A stretch of 64,000 nt of DNA from Saprospiraceae bacterium (lineage in GTDB: Bacteria; Bacteroidota; Bacteroidia; Chitinophagales; Saprospiraceae), in assembly GCA_016715465.1 (NCBI GenBank), contig JADKAA010000029.1, positions 62,001 through 126,000 of the forward strand, read 5' to 3'. Made by a program: the position numbers and the translations under genes. Positions 44,032-53,296 of the stretch are shown here, piece by piece. Below the pieces are notes generated by a model, which did not search any database, was not told the DNA's origin, and saw nothing but the letters and a program-made list of their open reading frames with translations. How positions within the stretch are numbered: the first letter of the stretch is position 1; every line of letters begins with the position of its first letter.

Positions 44032-46347
44032 ATGAAATTTTTGCTAAAATGTACATTTTTGCTCTTTTGTAGCTTTACATCCTCCGAACTAACGGCCAGT
44101 ATGATTTGCCCTCCCGATAAGTATATCAGGTGCGATGATGACCTCCATGATCTTAATCTTACAGGAAGGCCAACCCTTTTTGGAAGTCACCAATATCTAA
44201 CTCCGGTTTATGAAGATCAATATTATACCAACGCCTGTAATGTGGGCAGGGTGCTTAGAAAATGGTATCTGGATTTGAATCACAACTATCAGGCCGATAC
44301 ATATGAGCCTACCTGTCATCAAAATATATACATCAGCGAAAACAACTACGGGACCATCATCGTCAAATTTCCTAAAGACATAGTCGTAAATTGTCTTGAT
44401 CAGATTCCGTATACAGGGCCTGAAATTACATCAAGGCCCTGTGATTTGATGGGAGTTAGTTACAGAGATGAAGTATATAATCTGCTTGGCAGTGCAGAAG
44501 ACGGGTGTAAAAAAATACTTAGAAAATTTACCGTAATCAATTGGTGTGATTACACGCCAAACAATCCATTTGGCGGCAGTGTGTGGTACGGCACGCAGGT
44601 AATCAAAGTCATCGACAAAGTTAAACCAGTCATTACCAAATGTGAAGACTTAACTTTTGGATTCAACAATGGTTGTAAATCTGTCGTAACCCTTACCAAT
44701 AAAGCAACAGACGATGGTGCTTGTGGATCTACCCATTTGTCCTGGATTGTAGAAGTAGATGTATGGGGAGATGGAAAAACGGACTATGTTTACTCCAACA
44801 CCGGTGTAGGTCAATTTTACCTTCCCCTGATTCCTGTCAACGATGAGGTGAAAGTAACATTGCCTGTTGGCCTAACTTATGGTAAGCATAAAGTAATTTG
44901 GAGGGCAAAAGATGCCTGTGGTAATATTTCTTCCTGCGCAACCAATTTCACAACCCGGGATACAAAACCCCCGACACCATATTGTGTGCAGTTTGTAAGT
45001 GTCGCCATAGATGGAAAAGATGGTTCTAAGCTGAGAGTTCCTGCCTCTATGTTCAACCTCGGAGCATCAGACAATTGTAGTGCGCAGCATCATTTGCGAT
45101 TTTCCTTTTCGCCAAATGTAGCGGATTCAGTCCGGTATTATGATTGTACAAACGCCGGTTTTCAATACCTGACCGTGTACGCAACAGACATTATGGGCAA
45201 CCAGGACTTTTGTGCGGTATTTATGATCGTGTATGACAACGGCAGTTGTTCGAATACCCTTTCTGCAGGTGGCAGGGTTGCAAGCCCACAGGGTAAAATG
45301 GTAAAATTGGGCGACATGATTATGCAGGGAAACAAAGGCAATTTTAATGTGTATGAAAAAATAGAAGATGGCAGGTTCGACTTCAATAATGTGGCCATTT
45401 ATAATGACATGCAGTTTATCCCTTCCCGCACCGGAATTGAAGCCGGGCAGGTAGATCTGGTGGATTATGTGATGTTTAAAAACTACCTGATGGGCACAGA
45501 TACATTGACGCCACTCGGCTATCTTGCAGCCGACATCAATGACGACAAAAAGGTAAATGCACGGGATTTTATCCTGATCAAAGATTTTTTGTTAAAAAAT
45601 AAAACCAGTTTTGGCCCGGAGGATTGGAGATTTTTTCCCAGTTATATTGACCTTAGAAAAGTGTCTCTTAGCACGTATTCACCGGTTTATGACACGCGTA
45701 AATTTAATGGTTTCATAGATTTTACTGCGATTGCCAAAGGTGACCTGAGTGAAACCCTGCCAACTGATGATGCGTTCACCCGTAGTGATGATCCGGTAAA
45801 GCTATCCTTAGCCAATGCAATTACCATGGATGGAAAGGAATACATACCGGTCAATGTTGAGCACGAAATAGTGATTTCAGGGTTAAAACTAGTTATCGAT
45901 AAAGCCATCGAGCCATTCTTTATCGGTGAAAATTTTGAAAGTATCGTATTGGAAAATGGGGCCACCAATATTTTGCTGGTGCAGAATACCCATTTTAAAA
46001 AAGGCGAAACGATGTTTTATCTCCCATATGCCGATTTGAAAGGTATGAATATGGAAGGAACAGTCATTGAAGAAGGAAGTTTCGACAAAAGATCTGTCAA
46101 ATTTTCACCTTTAGCAGGGCATAATTCATCGCTGGCTTTTCCCAATCCATTTGGTCGGCAAATTACCATCGAAGCAGCACTAGGTTCTTACGTGGAGATA
46201 TACAGCGTGGAAGGCAAGATTATTCACACCTTTAACATGATTTCAACCAGCCAGTTAGTGAACACTGATGACTGGAAATCCGGAGTTTACTTTGTAACCG
46301 TGGAAAATCATGGCAACAGGGAAATTCATAAAATGATGAAGTTTTAG
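44032..46347 (+). CDS. Secreted multidomain protein with dockerin-like region and T9SS sorting domain
   Basis: A 771-residue secreted protein: signal peptide (~1-22), Cys-rich beta domains resembling HYR-type modules (e.g. VIKVIDKVKPVITKCEDL, ATDIMGNQDFCAVF), then ~470-525 a dockerin-like pair of calcium loops (GQVDLVDYVMFKNYLMGTD and DINDDKKVNARDFILIKDFL). The C-terminal sorting domain begins SLAFPNPFGRQITI and includes VEIYSVEGKIIH and SGVYFVTVEN. It is probably exported by the type IX system and surface-attached. Shares a 140-base divergent region with the repeat protein. Binding partner unknown. Confidence 0.83.
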   Translation: MKFLLKCTFLLFCSFTSSELTASMICPPDKYIRCDDDLHDLNLTGRPTLFGSHQYLTPVYEDQYYTNACNVGRVLRKWYLDLNHNYQADTYEPTCHQNIYISENNYGTIIVKFPKDIVVNCLDQIPYTGPEITSRPCDLMGVSYRDEVYNLLGSAEDGCKKILRKFTVINWCDYTPNNPFGGSVWYGTQVIKVIDKVKPVITKCEDLTFGFNNGCKSVVTLTNKATDDGACGSTHLSWIVEVDVWGDGKTDYVYSNTGVGQFYLPLIPVNDEVKVTLPVGLTYGKHKVIWRAKDACGNISSCATNFTTRDTKPPTPYCVQFVSVAIDGKDGSKLRVPASMFNLGASDNCSAQHHLRFSFSPNVADSVRYYDCTNAGFQYLTVYATDIMGNQDFCAVFMIVYDNGSCSNTLSAGGRVASPQGKMVKLGDMIMQGNKGNFNVYEKIEDGRFDFNNVAIYNDMQFIPSRTGIEAGQVDLVDYVMFKNYLMGTDTLTPLGYLAADINDDKKVNARDFILIKDFLLKNKTSFGPEDWRFFPSYIDLRKVSLSTYSPVYDTRKFNGFIDFTAIAKGDLSETLPTDDAFTRSDDPVKLSLANAITMDGKEYIPVNVEHEIVISGLKLVIDKAIEPFFIGENFESIVLENGATNILLVQNTHFKKGETMFYLPYADLKGMNMEGTVIEEGSFDKRSVKFSPLAGHNSSLAFPNPFGRQITIEAALGSYVEIYSVEGKIIHTFNMISTSQLVNTDDWKSGVYFVTVENHGNREIHKMMKF

Positions 46348-46463
46348 GCTAAAAGGCATTGGCCATTTCTATCCTGGATTAATTTGTCCTTACTGAACGA
46401 AAGGGTGGAAATGTCTGTTCTTATATTACAGATTTAATTAATTTATTCCAAGAGTTTTATACA

Positions 46464-49400
46464 ATGCAGGATTTTTGCCACTTACATTGCCATACCCAAT
46501 ATTCTTTATTGGACGGAGCTTCAGACATTGACCTGCTCATGGCAAAAGCAGTCGCAGACGGGCAGCAGGCCATTGCACTGACTGACCACGGCAATATGTT
46601 TGGCGCTTTCAAATTTGTAAAGGCAGCTAAAAAGAAAGGCATAAAACCCATTATCGGATGCGAATTTTACATTGTCGAAAACAGGTGGATTAAGTCTTTT
46701 GAGAAATCAAAGGGGCTGAAAGACGAGCGGTTTCACCAATTGTTGCTCGCAAAAAATGAAAAAGGATATCGCAACTTATCTAAACTCTGTTCCTTGGGAT
46801 ATACAGAGGGCATGTATGGAAAATTTCCGCGAATCGACAAAGAACTGATAGCACAGTACCACGAAGGCCTCATTGCCACTTCCTGTTGTATTGGGGCTGA
46901 AATTCCACAGGCCATTGCATCCGGAAACAATGAAAAAGCAGAAAAACTATTAAAGTGGTGGCTGGATCTGTTTGGGGAGGATTTTTACATTGAGTTGCAA
47001 AGGCATAGAGGCATAGACCATATCGATGGCTCATTAATGAGTCAGGAAGATGTAAATCAGGTACTACTTATCTTTGCTAAAAAATACAACGTCAAAACCA
47101 TCGTTACGAATGATGTTCATTACGTCGAGGAAGAAGATGCGATGCCTCATGATGTATTGCTGTGTGTGAACACAGGTTCGCTGATGAGTGATGCCAACAG
47201 GTTTAAATTTCCAAGTTCAGATTTTTACCTCAAAACCAAAGAGGAGATAAACCATTTGTTTGGCGATGTGCCGAATGCCATCGAAAATACAATGGAGATC
47301 GCATCCAAGGTAGATTTACTGCAGTTGACTAGAGATATTTTGCTGCCTGCTTTTCCGTTACCTCCAGAATTTCAGACACAGGATGCCTACCTCAGGCACC
47401 TTACGTATGAAGGAGCCAGAAGGAAATATGGTCACATTACCAGAGAATTGGAAGACAGGCTCAACTTTGAGTTGGATACCATCATCAAAAGCGGGTATCC
47501 CGGGTATTTCCTTATTGTGCAGGATTTCACGACCAGTGCGCGGCAAATGGGGGTCAGGCTCTGCGGTGGCGTATTGTCTTGGCATCACCAACATTGACCC
47601 AATCAAATACGACTTGCTGTTTGAGCGTTTTCTCAATCCGGAGCGGATTTCCATGCCAGATATTGATATAGATTTTGATGATGAAGGCCGCGATAAGGTC
47701 ATCAATTATGTGATTGAAAAATATGGACGAAATCAGGTGGCCCAGATCATCACTTACGGCACCATGGCTGCACGCAGTTCCCTGCGCGATACGGGAAGGG
47801 TGATGAACGTTCCCCTTGATGTAGTAGACCGTGTAACCAAATCATTTCCTGTTCATTTGTCAGCTACCCTGGATGCTGTATTGGCTGAACAGGATGTGGC
47901 AGAAAGTCTAAAAAACGATCTTAATAAAGAAGACCTCGAAAGGGCTTATAAATTTAGGGAACTTTCAACAGAAGATTCTGAAATCGGCCATATGATACGC
48001 ACCGCAAAAAAACTGGAAGGTTCAGTGCGGTCAACAGGTGTGCATGCCTGTGGGGTCATCATTACCCCTGAAGACATTAGCAACATCATCCCAATTGCCA
48101 CAGCAAAAGATTCAGACCTCGTAGTTTCTCAATTTGACAATAGCGCGGCAGAAGAGGCAGGTTTGCTCAAAATGGACTTTTTGGGCCTGAAAACCCTAAC
48201 CATCATTAAGGATGCAATCTCGCTTATTAAAGAAAATCATGGCATCGACATCGATATTGAAACCATTGACCTGGAAGACAAAGAGACCTACAAACTCTTC
48301 CACCGTGGGGATACCGTTGGTATTTTTCAGTATGAATCTGTGGGTATGCAAAAGCACCTTAAAGAACTTAAGCCCAATAAGTTAGAAGATCTCATTGCCA
48401 TGAATGCGCTGTATCGGCCCGGCCCTATTCAATACATCCCCAAATACATCGAGCGAAAGCATGGCAGGGAAAAGATTACCTATGACCTTCCGGAAATGGA
48501 AAGTTACCTCAAGGAAACGTATGGCATTACGGTGTACCAGGAACAAGTCATGTTACTTTCACAGAAACTAGCCAATTTCACCAAAGGTGAAGCCGATCTT
48601 TGAGAAAAGCCATGGGTAAAAAAATAGAAAACTCATTGACGAAACTTTCCCAAAATTTCTAAAAGGTTGCAAAGAAAATGGTCATCCTGACGCGGTGATT
48701 GAAAAAATATGGAAGGACTGGGAAGCTTTTGCATTATATGCCTTCAACAAAAGCCACTCAACTTGTTACGCTTTTCTGGCATTTCAGACGGCGTATCTCA
48801 AAACCCACTACGAAAAGGAGTTTATGACTTCGGTCCTGAACCACAACAAAGGCGATCTCAAGTCACTTAACTTTTTTATCTCTGAGGCAAAACGAATGGG
48901 TATAAAAGTTTTAGGGCCAGACATCAATGAGAGTCACCTTAACTTTTCGATTGCCAATAATGAATACATCCGGTTTGGACTGTCGGCGCTAAAAGGGGTA
49001 GGAGAGGGTCCAGTGGAGGAATTGATCAATGAACGTAAGAAAGGACCTTACAAGGACATTTATGATCTTATGCGAAGGGTCAATCTAAGGTCAGTTAATA
49101 AAAAATTTCTTGACAGCCTTGCTATGGGTGGTGCACTTGATTCTTTTATGTCTATCAAACGCGCACAGTATTTTATGCCCTCAGGTGGCTTTGAAACCTT
49201 TGTTGAACACCTGCTTCGATACGGCAACAATTACCAATCTCAAAAGGAAGGTGCGCAGGCATCTCTTTTTGGAGAGATGCACCAGGAGATGATCGGAGAA
49301 CCCCAAATTCCCGAAGGGGAAGAATGGAACCAGCTGGTCAAATTGGAGAAGGAAAAGGAAATTACGGGTTTTTACCTCAGTGGGCATCCTTTGGACCAAT

Positions 49401-49963
49401 ATGCGTTGGAATTTTCGACTTTCATCAATGCAAGATTGGAGGACATAGAAGATCTCATTGACAGACCCATGAAAATTGGTGGCTTTGTGGCAGATGTGCA
49501 GGTAATGCAAAGTAAACGCGGCACCAATTATGCGCGGTTTACACTGCAGGATTATTCCGGTACGTATGAATTTACCTTGTTCAATGAGCAGTATGAGTCT
49601 TTTAAACACCTGCTGGTAAAGGCCAACGTGTTATATATAGATGGCATTTACAGCAAACAGTTTAATGGAGACCGTATGTTCTTCCGCATCAAGGATATGA
49701 AATTGTTAGACACCATTGGAAAATTATTTACAAAATCCATTACCCTGAGGATTCCTCTTGAAGACATTGATGAACATCTGGTTCATGAACTGGATCAGTT
49801 GGTCGCCAAGAACAAAGGGGATCACAGGCTAAAGATTATAGTAGTGGATGATGAAGAGCAGATTGAAGAACTGGAATTATCTGCGGGTAGCAAAAAGGTA
49901 AATGCTTCCTACGATTTTGTGGATGGTATTACGGCATTGAAAATTTCGTACAGGTTGAATTAA
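46464..49963 (+). CDS. dnaE: DNA polymerase III alpha subunit, reading frame broken
   Basis: The replicative polymerase. Three frames together cover one gene: 46464-47597 (PHP domain, FCHLHCHTQYSLLDGASD start), then ~47553-48598 (MPDIDIDFDDEGRDKV palm, YRPGPIQYIP), then ~48632-49963 (KSHSTCYAFLAFQTAYLK, and OB fold region IGGFVADVQVMQ). At ~47548 the GPGRGS-AAGS motif seen in all DnaE is absent; joining the frames needs ~29 missing bases. Near 48597 and 48632 single bases are missing. With these added, the length is ~1176 residues, the family size. As an essential gene, real loss is unlikely; an assembly error is the best reading. Confidence 0.9.
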
Positions 49964-50009
49964 CATTTCCAAAGGAGGATTTTAATTCCTATTGTAACCA
50001 GAAATAATA

Positions 50010-50046
50010 AAAAAAAAGCCCACTTTTGAGAAGCGGGCTTTTTTAT
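50010..50046. terminator. Bidirectional terminator between dnaE and groEL
   Basis: Stem AAAAAGCCC / GGGCTTTTT with a mismatch and inner CTT/AAG, flanked by A and T runs. Convergent genes on both sides. Confidence 0.83.
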
Positions 50047-50063
50047 TGATCAAACCGGATGAA

Positions 50064-51698
50064 TTACATCATTCCGCCCATTCCACCTCCTGGCATTGCC
50101 GGTGGGTGTCCTGCATTCTCTTCTTTTTTATCTGATATGACACATTCTGTAGTCAGCACCATGCTGGCAATAGAACCTGCATTACTTACCGCAATCCTGG
50201 TTACCTTGGTTGGGTCAATGACACCAGCCTTTTTCAGGTCTTCGTAAATATTGGTTCTGGCATTGAAACCCTTGGCTCCTTTTGATTTGTAAACTTCCTG
50301 GAATACCACTGAACCGTCAACACCTGCATTTTCTGCAATGATGCGCAAAGGAGATTCCAAAGCTTTTTTGACGATTTGAATACCCATGTCTTCATCTTCG
50401 TTGAGTCCTTTTACTTTGTCAACAGCATACATGGCCTTAACCAGTGCCACACCACCACCGCTTACGATGCCTTCTTCTACGGCAGCTCTGGTCGCATGTA
50501 ATGCATCGTCAACCCTGTCTTTCTTTTCTTTCATTTCCACCTCAGTAGCAGCACCTACATAAAGTACAGCTACTCCGCCGGCCAACTTAGCCAACCTTTC
50601 CTGAAGTTTTTCCCGGTCATAATCGGAGGTAGTGGTTTCAATCTGTGCCTTGATCTGGTTAATCCTGGCTTCGATGTCTTTCTTCTTACCTTTTCCGTTA
50701 ACAACGGTAGTATTGTCCTTATCAACAGTGATTTTTTCTGCCTGTCCCAGGTCAGAAAGTTGAACGTTCTCAAGCTTATAACCTTTTTCGTCTGAAATTA
50801 CAGTACCTCCGGTCAATACAGCAATATCTTCAAGCATTGCTTTACGCCTGTCACCAAAACCTGGTGCTTTAACGGCAACTACCTTTAGGCCTGCCCTCAA
50901 CCTGTTGACTACCAACACGCCTAACGCCTGGCTGTCTACATCTTCTGCTATGATAAGCAAAGGCCTTCCTGACTGTGCTGATTTTTCAAGCACAGGAACA
51001 ATTTCCTGAACGTTTGAGATTTTTTTGTCGTGAATCAGAATCAGCGGGCTTTCATACTCAGTAGTCATGTTCTCTGTATTCGTAATGAAATACGGAGACA
51101 AATAACCCCTGTCAAACTGCATACCTACTACTTCGTCCACATACGTATCGGTACCTTTGGCTTCTTCCACGGTAATGACACCATCTTTGGTTACCCTTTT
51201 CATGGCGTCGGCAATCAAGGTGCCTATTTCTTCATCGTTATTCGCTGAAATAGCAGCCACTTGCTGGATTTTCTTGAAGTCATTGCCAATTACCTCACTT
51301 TGTTTTTTCAGGTCTGTGATGACTGCATCTACTGCTTTATCAATGCCTCTTTTTAAGTCCATAGGGTTGGCTCCGGCCGCTACATATTTCATACCCGCTG
51401 TTACCATTGCCTGAGCGAGTACAGTAGCTGTTGTGGTTCCGTCTCCGGCAGCATCTGCCGTTTTTGATGCCACTTCTTTAACCATTTGTGCGCCCATATT
51501 CTCTACCGCATTCTCAAGCTCAATTTCTTTAGCTACGGTAACGCCGTCTTTGGTAATGGTGGGTGCTCCAAAACTTTTTTGAATTACTACGTTTCTTCCC
51601 TTAGGTCCCAGGGTTACTTTTACGGCATTTGCCAAAGCATCAATGCCTTTTTTTAAACTTGCTCTTGCCTCGGAATTAAAACTAATGTCTTTAGCCAT
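50064..51698 (-). CDS. groEL: 60-kDa chaperonin GroEL
   Basis: A 544-residue chaperonin subunit that folds proteins in its cavity with ATP and GroES. The N-terminus MAKDISFNSEARASLKKG, the ATP-binding VTLGPKGRNVVI and DGTTTATVLAQA, and the glycine/methionine C-terminus (GGGMGGMM) are intact. It follows groES by 47 bases, the usual groESL order. No CIRCE element is seen upstream of the pair. Confidence 0.97.
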   Translation of the reverse strand: MAKDISFNSEARASLKKGIDALANAVKVTLGPKGRNVVIQKSFGAPTITKDGVTVAKEIELENAVENMGAQMVKEVASKTADAAGDGTTTATVLAQAMVTAGMKYVAAGANPMDLKRGIDKAVDAVITDLKKQSEVIGNDFKKIQQVAAISANNDEEIGTLIADAMKRVTKDGVITVEEAKGTDTYVDEVVGMQFDRGYLSPYFITNTENMTTEYESPLILIHDKKISNVQEIVPVLEKSAQSGRPLLIIAEDVDSQALGVLVVNRLRAGLKVVAVKAPGFGDRRKAMLEDIAVLTGGTVISDEKGYKLENVQLSDLGQAEKITVDKDNTTVVNGKGKKKDIEARINQIKAQIETTTSDYDREKLQERLAKLAGGVAVLYVGAATEVEMKEKKDRVDDALHATRAAVEEGIVSGGGVALVKAMYAVDKVKGLNEDEDMGIQIVKKALESPLRIIAENAGVDGSVVFQEVYKSKGAKGFNARTNIYEDLKKAGVIDPTKVTRIAVSNAGSIASMVLTTECVISDKKEENAGHPPAMPGGGMGGMM

Positions 51699-51745
51699 GA
51701 TATCTAATCTATTTTATGGTTTGTTTAATGAAATTTTCAAAATGA

Positions 51746-52007
51746 TTATAGGATAACCAGAATGTCGTCCTCTCGCATAATCAGGTAATCTTCGCCTTTA
51801 TGGCTGATTTCCTGCCGGCATATTTGCCGTATAACACGGTATCGCTTTTTTAACGGTCATCTTATGACCTTCTTTTCCGGGTCCTACGGATATTACAGTA
51901 CCTCTTTGTGGTTTTTCCTTTGCATTGTCTGGTATTATAATGCCACCAGTAGTCTTTTCTTCAGCCGGTGCCGGTTTAATTACAACTCTGTCGTTGATAG
52001 GCTTCAT
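51746..52007 (-). CDS. groES: 10-kDa chaperonin GroES, frameshifted
   Basis: The co-chaperonin lid. The frame as read ends early at 51798, but the family sequence continues in other frames: IPDNAKEKPQRGTVISVGPG is in frame one, then KGDTVLYGKYAG and EISHKGEDYLIMREDDILVI in shifted frames, ending at 51746. One missing base near 51845 (AAAAAAGCG should have GGC) and one near 51814 (GGCAGG should be GGCCAGG) restore an ~87-residue protein. Two deletions in a gene this essential point to sequence errors. Start ATG 52007. Confidence 0.88.
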
Positions 52008-52061
52008 TGTGTGATCTTTTTATTGTTTTAAAATATTAATTAATGAAATTTAGAATTTAAC

Positions 52062-52077
52062 AGCATGAAATGTGCCA
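52062..52077 (-). promoter_or_regulatory. Possible sigma-54-like site upstream of groES
   Basis: On the reverse strand TGGCACATTTCATGCT fits the -24/-12 form TGGCAC-N5-TTGCW with one mismatch, and would give a leader of about 44 bases. This is a weak match in AT-rich DNA and the organism is not known to have RpoN. Confidence 0.22.
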
Positions 52078-52165
52078 TTTGATTTTTTCTGCCATTATAT
52101 CAGAATAAAAATTGGAAAATGGAAATTTTAGTACAAAATGGCAAACAGGGCTTGCCAATTTGTCA

Positions 52166-53215
52166 TTAAGGGTGCAGATAGCAGTTGTCCTCTATAACAA
52201 GTACCGAATTATTTAGTATTGTGGCTCCCTGACTTCCAGTTCCCATATGTGCATCATAGAAATGCACCTGATTTAGACTTAGGGTTCCATTATTAACAAG
52301 TATCCTTCCATTTCCCAAGGCATTATTGCCGGCATGAAATTTTATATGCTTGATAGTCAATGTATTATTTTCCTGAACCAAAATGGCAGGACCGGAATTA
52401 GGTGCTTTAATATTAATAACCTTATTAAAAGGGCGCGTGAGATGGATATTTTTGTTTATAAACAAAGGACTCAGCAATTGAACACTTTTTTCTGTAAGGC
52501 TGTCTTCAAATAAAATGGTGCTGTTATTTTCGGCACAAAAAATGGCTTTTCTAAGGCTGCCGTTACCGGCATCATGCACATTGCTTACATTTTCCTTTGC
52601 CATGATCTCAGGTAGATTACCCTGATATCGCTGCAATGTATTTCCAATGGTAAATCCATTTGAAAAATCACCACCACCCATGCCAGGTGCTGCAGGTCCT
52701 GGATCAATATTATTTTTAAACAACCTTACACCGGATCGGCATGAAAGTGGAGGGAGGTCGATTTGCAGACTAAACAGCCTCACCGTATCTAATGTGTTTA
52801 AATTGTTGTATTGAGATGATGGTGTGATAGACGGAGTAAGCCCATAAAAATCAGAAAACGGTTGGGATGCAGGATGTGAAACACTATTCGATAGTGTCCA
52901 AACAGCAGGTGTTGTGCCATTATATCCCTGGTTGTTTTGCAAAGGCATATGCAATTGGGCAATGGAAACGGTACTTCCTGTTGGTACAATTACCGTATAT
53001 TGGGCCGAAAGTTGGGTTCGATGCTGAAAAGATATTGCTGAACCCTCTTTTATGATGATGAAACAATCGAAGAACGATGTCGCTTTATTAAATCGTATTT
53101 GATAGTCCACTTTAGTCACCTGAGCTTCAGCCAAATAAGCTGGACACATCAAAACCATTACAACGGTTAAAAGTCGCAATTTGAAACGAAGGGGACCTAT
53201 ATTACTTGAAGCCAA
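52166..53215 (-). CDS. Secreted protein of unknown function
   Basis: A 349-residue secreted protein with a signal peptide (hydrophobic 14-30, ending AEAQ). Part one (~30-150) has features of a beta-sandwich domain (YQIRFNKATSFFDCFIIIKE; FVIVPTGSTVSIAQL-like phrase), part two (~200-349) of a parallel beta-helix (NSTILFEDSLTEK, NTLTIKHIKFHAGNNALGNG, GTLSLNQVHFYDA). Proteins of this layout occur in Saprospiria, as I recall, but I cannot name a family. No T9SS tail is seen; the ATG is at 53215 with the frame divergent from CotH. Confidence 0.7.
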   Translation of the reverse strand: MASSNIGPLRFKLRLLTVVMVLMCPAYLAEAQVTKVDYQIRFNKATSFFDCFIIIKEGSAISFQHRTQLSAQYTVIVPTGSTVSIAQLHMPLQNNQGYNGTTPAVWTLSNSVSHPASQPFSDFYGLTPSITPSSQYNNLNTLDTVRLFSLQIDLPPLSCRSGVRLFKNNIDPGPAAPGMGGGDFSNGFTIGNTLQRYQGNLPEIMAKENVSNVHDAGNGSLRKAIFCAENNSTILFEDSLTEKSVQLLSPLFINKNIHLTRPFNKVINIKAPNSGPAILVQENNTLTIKHIKFHAGNNALGNGRILVNNGTLSLNQVHFYDAHMGTGSQGATILNNSVLVIEDNCYLHP

Positions 53216-53296
53216 TTGTTAATTACTTTAATTGCTATGCCTAAATGAGTTATTTTTAGCCATGTTTCTAGCGTTCAGACTCTTTAAAGACAAATT

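Noticed and set aside
47383..47560. Alternative start of the middle dnaE fragment at 47383
   Set aside because: The first ~57 codons of that frame overlap the conserved PHP-side frame and are not DnaE-like; true coding in that frame begins near 47553.
52008..52165. CIRCE element upstream of groES
   Set aside because: No GAGTGCTAA-type inverted repeat is present.
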